Positions 60,243 through 64,000 of a stretch of 64,000 nucleotides of DNA are shown piece after piece. Under the pieces are notes generated by a model. The model was not told the origin of the DNA, ran no database searches, and saw nothing but the letters and a program-made list of their open reading frames with translations. This DNA is from Ardenticatenaceae bacterium. Its GTDB lineage: Bacteria > Chloroflexota > Anaerolineae > Promineifilales > Promineifilaceae. Numbering within the stretch: position 1 is the first letter of the stretch; every line of letters starts with the position of its first letter. The stretch lies in the NCBI GenBank assembly GCA_030065875.1, contig JASJCR010000020.1, positions 1 to 64,000 on the forward strand, in the 5' to 3' direction. The translations under genes and the position numbers were made by a program.

Positions 60243-60366
60243 AAAAAGCTCGGGGCTAAAGCCCCTGTTAGCCTTCAGCTCGGTGCTCCGCACCTTTTAG
60301 CTGACAGCTAATATGCTGAGAGGCCCGCAGGGCCGAGCTAAAAGCCGCGCAGCGGCGGGCTAATCT
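60243..60366. repeat. Modular GC-rich hairpin array C (left of vapBC)
   Basis: Hairpins GGGGCTAAAGCCCC, GGTGCTCCGCACC, GGCCC-GCA-GGGCC and GCCGC-GCA-GCGGC, joined by AGCTAA linkers. Bases 60276-60362 are repeated directly at 61134-61211. Confidence 0.8.
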
Positions 60367-60374
60367 GCTAAATC

Positions 60375-60414
60375 TTGACATTTCTCATTGTATATACAAT
60401 AATGTATATATTAT
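60375..60414 (+). promoter_or_regulatory. vapBC promoter with operator palindromes
   Basis: TTGACA (60375-60380), 17-bp spacer, AATAAT (60398-60403). TTGTATATACAA (60388-60399) is a perfect palindrome in the spacer, and ATAATGTATATATTAT (60399-60414) is near-palindromic. Such paired sites suit autorepression by VapB/VapBC. Confidence 0.7.
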
Positions 60415-60426
60415 TCAAGGAGAACC

Positions 60427-60669
60427 ATGACCGATATCAAAATCACAAAAATATTCAGGAGCGGCAACAGCCAGGCAGTGCGCTTACCCAAAGAGTTTCG
60501 CATCGAAGCCGACCGCGTCTACATCAAGCGGGTCGGGGATACCCTGGTGCTCCTGCCGATTGATCATCCGTGGCAGTCGATGCTGGACAGCTTAGAGCAA
60601 TTCTCCTCAGATTTCCTGGTTGACCGCCAGCAGCCACCCGTTCAAGAACGGGAAACCTCTTTTTCTTAA
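60427..60669 (+). CDS. vapB: VapB-type AbrB-fold antitoxin
   Basis: 80 residues. I-F-R-S-G-N-S-Q-A-V-R-L-P-K-E-F at 9-24 is the SpoVT/AbrB swapped-hairpin DNA-binding motif of VapB/MazE antitoxins. The C-terminal 35 residues would wrap the toxin. It neutralises VapC and represses its own promoter. Ribosome site AAGGAGA precedes the ATG, and vapC starts 44 bp after the stop. Confidence 0.93.
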   Translation: MTDIKITKIFRSGNSQAVRLPKEFRIEADRVYIKRVGDTLVLLPIDHPWQSMLDSLEQFSSDFLVDRQQPPVQERETSFS

Positions 60670-60713
60670 TCAAATAATCAACCTCACAAATCAAACCTAA
60701 ATTATTTCGAGCC

Positions 60714-61115
60714 ATGCGCTATCTGTTTGATACCAACATCTGCATCTATTTAATCAATCAGCCGGACGGGGCGCTAATTCAGCGCATCACCCAGCTTGAG
60801 CCAGGTGAGATCGGTATCCCTTCTATCGTCACCGCCGAGCTGCAGTACGGCGTTTTTAACAGCCGCAAGGTCGAGCAAAATCACTCTGCCCTGGAGCAGT
60901 TTCTCCTGCCGTTTGTTATCGTACCATTTGATCATAAAGCCGCAGAAGCATATGGGCGTCTGCGGGCCACTCTACGGCAGGACGGCCGCTTAATCGGCAG
61001 CATGGATATGCTCATCGCCGCTCAGGCCATCGCCACCCAAACAACCCTCATCACCAACAACGAACGGGAATTTAAGCGGGTTCCCGGATTAAAGACCGAG
61101 AATTGGGCACAATAG
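60714..61115 (+). CDS. vapC: VapC-type PIN-domain ribonuclease toxin
   Basis: 133 residues. The acidic site is D6 (Y-L-F-D-T-N), E42 (V-T-A-E-L) and D98 (G-S-M-D-M-L-I-A), with T-N-N-E near 114-117 as the fourth position. VapC toxins cut tRNA or rRNA to stop growth when the antitoxin is lost. The gene pair lies on the strand opposite to the MoxR cluster that surrounds it. Confidence 0.95.
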   Translation: MRYLFDTNICIYLINQPDGALIQRITQLEPGEIGIPSIVTAELQYGVFNSRKVEQNHSALEQFLLPFVIVPFDHKAAEAYGRLRATLRQDGRLIGSMDMLIAAQAIATQTTLITNNEREFKRVPGLKTENWAQ

Positions 61116-61116
61116 C

Positions 61117-61276
61117 GTGCAGCTGTCAGCCATCAGCTCGGTGCTTCGCACCTTCAGCTAACAGCTAAGAGGTCCGCAGGGCCGAGCTAAAAGCCGCGCA
61201 GCGGCGGGCTACAAGGCCTGAAAGGCCGTGCTGACAGAGGCGCAGCCTCGTGCTGACCGCCGCACAGCAGCGAGCT
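61117..61276. repeat. Modular GC-rich hairpin array D (right of vapBC)
   Basis: Hairpins GGTGCTTCGCACC, GTCC-GCA-GGGC, GCCGC-GCA-GCGGC, GGCCTGAAAGGCC and GAGGCGCAGCCTC. Bases 61134-61211 are a direct repeat of 60276-60362 on the other side of vapBC. It runs to the end of the MoxR gene. Confidence 0.8.
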
Positions 61277-61277
61277 A

Positions 61278-62267
61278 TTAATCTCTTGATATCACCCCCA
61301 GTAAATCATCCACAATCTCATCGGCCGAAATGTTGTTGGCCTGGGCCTCAAAATTTAAGATGAGGCGATGCCGCAGCGCCGGCCGGGCTACGGCAGCCAC
61401 ATCGTCAAAGCTGGCGTTGTAGCGGCCGTCGAGCAGAGCCGTAATTTTGGCTCCCAACACCAGGGCCTGCGCCCCGCGAGGGCTGGATCCATAACGAACG
61501 TACTGATTAACCATCGTCGATACGGACGGTCCCGGATGCGTGCCCACCACCAGGCGGGATATATAGTCGGTGACGTTGGTTGGCACCGGCACGCGTCGCG
61601 CCAATTCCTGCATACCGATAATTTGACCCCCACCGGCCACATGCTGCGGGTCAGGATCTTCTTCTCCGGTGGTACGGGCTAAAATCTCGTTTAATTCCGC
61701 GGCCGAGGGAAATTTCACGTCAATTTTAAACAAAAATCGATCCAGCTGCGCTTCCGGCAGCGGATAAGTCCCTTCCATTTCCAGGGGGTTTTGCGTCGCC
61801 AGAACAAAAAACGGCTGCGGCAGCGTGTACGTTTCGTTGGCAACCGTCACCGTTTTTTCCTGCATCGCCTCTAACAGCGACGATTGGGTTTTAGGTGTCG
61901 CCCGATTAATTTCGTCGGCCAAAATAAGGTTGGCAAAAATCGGTCCCTTTTGAAAGCGAAACTCTCGCCGGCCGTCACCCGTCTCTTCCATAATTTCCGT
62001 GCCGGTAATATCCGCCGGCATTAAATCTGGTGTGAACTGAATGCGGCTAAACTCCATTTCCAGCACTTCGCTCAACGTGCGAATCAGCATCGTCTTGCCC
62101 AAACCGGGCACCCCTTCGAGAAGCGTATGTCCGCTGGCAAGTATGGCAACCAGCACCGCGCGAATCACGTCACGCTGGCCGACAATCATTTTGCCCACTT
62201 CTCGCTCGATTGTCTCAGTAAGCTGCCGAAATTCAGATGCGGTGATTTCTTGTTGTTGTATGGTCAT
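61278..62267 (-). CDS. MoxR-family AAA+ ATPase
   Basis: 329 residues. Walker A G-V-P-G-L-G-K-T at 52-59, Walker B L-I-L-A-D-E-I-N-R-A near 115-124, sensor 1 A-T-Q-N-P and an arginine-rich lid match the MoxR family. These ATPases act as chaperones for DUF58/vWA protein complexes. No Shine-Dalgarno is obvious before the ATG at 62267. DUF58 and BatA genes follow downstream on the same strand beyond the vapBC cassette. Confidence 0.94.
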   Translation of the reverse strand: MTIQQQEITASEFRQLTETIEREVGKMIVGQRDVIRAVLVAILASGHTLLEGVPGLGKTMLIRTLSEVLEMEFSRIQFTPDLMPADITGTEIMEETGDGRREFRFQKGPIFANLILADEINRATPKTQSSLLEAMQEKTVTVANETYTLPQPFFVLATQNPLEMEGTYPLPEAQLDRFLFKIDVKFPSAAELNEILARTTGEEDPDPQHVAGGGQIIGMQELARRVPVPTNVTDYISRLVVGTHPGPSVSTMVNQYVRYGSSPRGAQALVLGAKITALLDGRYNASFDDVAAVARPALRHRLILNFEAQANNISADEIVDDLLGVISRD

Positions 62268-62337
62268 AGTTTGTAGGTGATAGTAATTAGTTAATGGTTA
62301 TTTGTTATTTGTGTATTTAGTAGATTGGCTGGGTTCA

Positions 62338-62488
62338 GCTGACATTTGATTCAGTATGATGCTCAATATTGCTCTACATCCGTCGATTAAAACCGACGGC
62401 TAAAGGGTTGGTTACCAATCCGGTCAGCCCCTTTAGCCCCGTATTTTAATGCGGGGGTGAAAAAATATCCCAAACCTCAACACAACCT
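62338..62488. repeat. Dispersed cloverleaf-like repeat, copy 2 (inverted)
   Basis: Reverse complement of 2722-2879 with the same end sequences and the three hairpins, though the outer stem is damaged. It occupies most of the 273-bp gap between moxR and the next gene upstream. No coding sequence. Confidence 0.85.
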
Positions 62489-62506
62489 GGTATTTGTTGG
62501 TCGACA

Positions 62507-62541
62507 CTTATTCTCTGGTCTCTCGTCTCTTGTCTCTGGTC
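62507..62541. repeat. Heptamer array (CTCTGGT family)
   Basis: Units CTCTGGT, CTCTCGT, CTCTTGT, CTCTGGT. On the minus strand it starts immediately after the TAA stop of the Gln/Gly-rich membrane-protein gene. Confidence 0.65.
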
Positions 62542-64000
62542 TTATTCTCCCGGTTCCAGAGAGGTAAAATAATCGCGAATGTAGCTTTTCATGCCCAGAG
62601 GCACATAATCTTCTTCCAACGCCTCGTAGGCGGTATTGGCGTACTCGCTGTACACCTGCTCATAGGGAACCAGGCTGTCTTCGCTGGTAATGTCGGTTGG
62701 AGATTGAGTGAGAAGCTGCCCACAATCCTCCGGGCTGGCTACACATTCGGCCGGGAGCTCCACCTCAACCCCTTCAAATTCAGAAAGATCGCGGAACGGC
62801 GGCACAAACACCTGGGCGGCCGAACCACCTCCCTCGTTTGTCCCGCCAAACGATCCATTTTCTCCTGGCTGCCCTTCCTGACCCAGTTGACCTTGTCCAG
62901 GATCTTGGCCGCTCTGCCCCTGCTGACCTGATTGCCCCTCTCCCGATTGACCGGTTTGACCCTGCTGCCCTTCGGTAATGGCGGTTTGCCCTTCTTGACC
63001 TTGCTGCCCCTGCTGTGAACTTTGCTCCTGCCCGGCCTGAGCCACTTCTGATCGCCCTTCCTGCAGCTGCTCAGCGGTTTGACCGGCCGCTTCGCTGAGC
63101 GCCTGCTGCGTGGCCGCCTGTTCGAGCTGCTCGGCTGCTGATTCTAATGCTTCCTGGGCGCTCTCAACATCTCCCTGCTGCAGCGAGGTGCCGGCGGTAG
63201 CCAGCTGCTCAGCCAGCTCCGGGTTGGTTGCCTGCAGCTGTTGAGCGGCCTCACTTAAGCGCCGTCCAATATCCTGCTGGGCCTCTTCAGTTAGAGAGGG
63301 GAGCTGACTGGCCAGCTCGCGCAGCTGGCGGCCGGTTTCTCCCAAATTTTGCTCCGCCATCGCTTCCGCCATCTCCTGGGTGGTGCTGCTGCCGCTCAAG
63401 GGACCTCCCGCTTCAGACAAAGCATCTTGCAAGGATGACTGATCGTTTTCGCCCTGCAGCGCCCGCAGTTCTGACTGTGCTTCTGATAACGCAGCCAGCG
63501 CTTCTTCCTGGGTCAGGTCCCCCGACTCCAGTTCGGCTAACGCCTCATTTAAGGGGCGCAATAGTTCATCCTGCTGGGTAGCGGTCAAATTATCGTTTTG
63601 CTGGATCTCTTCTTGAATTGCCTCAATTTGCTCTACTTGCTCGACAATCGCCTGTTCAACCGCTCGCGCTTGCCGCAGGGCGGATTCCTGGGGGTTGGGC
63701 AATATCATGGCCGCCGCCAGCAGCGCCAGAGCCAGCACAATTAGGGACCAATCCTGGGTGTTAATTTCCAGGGGCAGCGCCTGGGGGGTATCGACGTGAT
63801 CTAAAATTTCGGCCGCTTCACTCACCTGCTGATCGCGCAGAGTTTCCGGGGCGGAAATGTGCGCTTCGCGCAGCTCAACGGCCGTGATGAGACGCTCCTT
63901 TAAGCCAAACTGCCGATCGGCAAAGCGCGCTTTTTGGGCCACCGACCGCCGCCGAACGTATACCCACAGGGCCGCCGCCACCATCCCCAAAACAGAAAAA
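62542..64000 (-). CDS. Gln/Gly-rich membrane protein of MoxR cluster (5' end outside window)
   Basis: At least 485 codons; translation is open through the window edge upstream of the ATG at 63990, so the true start is probably outside. Two hydrophobic helices are visible, one at the window edge (about 1-10 from the ATG) and one at about 85-100. A long helical, glutamine- and glutamate-rich part with many A-A-x-Q-L repeats follows, probably coiled coil, then a low-complexity G-Q-Q-G-Q-rich segment (about 325-390) and an acidic C-terminus with Y-I-R-D-Y-F. It resembles the large membrane partner found upstream of MoxR/DUF58 in Chloroflexota clusters. I cannot name the family. Confidence 0.75.
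   Translation of the reverse strand, partial: FSVLGMVAAALWVYVRRRSVAQKARFADRQFGLKERLITAVELREAHISAPETLRDQQVSEAAEILDHVDTPQALPLEINTQDWSLIVLALALLAAAMILPNPQESALRQARAVEQAIVEQVEQIEAIQEEIQQNDNLTATQQDELLRPLNEALAELESGDLTQEEALAALSEAQSELRALQGENDQSSLQDALSEAGGPLSGSSTTQEMAEAMAEQNLGETGRQLRELASQLPSLTEEAQQDIGRRLSEAAQQLQATNPELAEQLATAGTSLQQGDVESAQEALESAAEQLEQAATQQALSEAAGQTAEQLQEGRSEVAQAGQEQSSQQGQQGQEGQTAITEGQQGQTGQSGEGQSGQQGQSGQDPGQGQLGQEGQPGENGSFGGTNEGGGSAAQVFVPPFRDLSEFEGVEVELPAECVASPEDCGQLLTQSPTDITSEDSLVPYEQVYSEYANTAYEALEEDYVPLGMKSYIRDYFTSLEPGE

Noticed and set aside
60375..61115. Insertion sequence carrying vapBC
   Set aside because: No transposase and no terminal inverted repeats; the flanking repeats are direct and belong to the hairpin arrays.

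Overview
The window looks like a chromosomal segment of a Chloroflexota bacterium, probably from an Anaerolineae- or Caldilineae-like lineage. The grounds are a sugar-binding lipoprotein with the repeated V-T-R-V-V-(T/E)-E linker common in that phylum, a large set of multi-membrane GT-C/YfhO-type proteins, a moderately GC-rich sequence full of the palindrome CGGCCG, and a MoxR/DUF58/BatA-type cluster. The assignment is inference, because no rRNA or other phylogenetic marker is present. I see no prophage, transposase, CRISPR array or replication origin.

Layout. 1-16.7 kb: a surface-glycan or lipid-glycan island of lipid-carrier GT-C glycosyltransferases, two YfhO-type proteins, a GT2 family synthase and a flippase-like protein; three of the large proteins share a C-terminal beta-type module. 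16.8-21.3 kb: glgC, a GT2 glycosyltransferase, a HAD phosphatase, a DapA-type lyase/aldolase and ClpS. 21.4-33.3 kb: a carbohydrate-use locus. A GH38 alpha-mannosidase and an unrecognised, translationally coupled 665-residue protein face a LacI regulator, an ABC sugar importer (binding lipoprotein and two permeases, no ATPase) and a GH13_18 sugar phosphorylase. Two AAACGTTT operators lie in the divergent control region. The enzyme set fits use of a mannosyl/glucosyl-glycerate type solute, which is a hypothesis.

33.6-43.4 kb: a dimethylglycine/sarcosine dehydrogenase-like flavoprotein, an ATP-grasp enzyme, a close relative of animal ILVBL (2-hydroxyacyl-CoA lyase type), a histidine-rich membrane protein divergent from an isochorismatase-like hydrolase, a vWA protein and a Nei-type DNA glycosylase. 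43.5-47.8 kb: an HTTM-like membrane protein and two tandem CNNM/CorC proteins. 48.1-48.5 kb: a three-tRNA operon (Pro, Gly, Met) with visible promoter and terminator. 48.7-57.2 kb: a phosphoribosyltransferase, hydantoinase B, PEP carboxylase, a variant arginase-family protein, a PAS protein, NudC and a lipoprotein. 57.4-64 kb: a BatA-like vWA protein, DUF58, MoxR and a Gln/Gly-rich membrane protein. A VapBC toxin-antitoxin cassette on the other strand splits this cluster and is flanked by direct repeats.

The least ordinary content lies between genes. Short arrays with a 7-bp period occur at about ten places. Four of them contain the stop codon of the preceding gene, and one, in the orientation without stop codons, is translated as a 20-residue insertion inside hydantoinase B. 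There are also a dispersed cloverleaf-like repeat of about 155 bp in two inverted copies, modular GC-rich hairpin arrays at four loci, and a multi-hairpin element at 31.3 kb.
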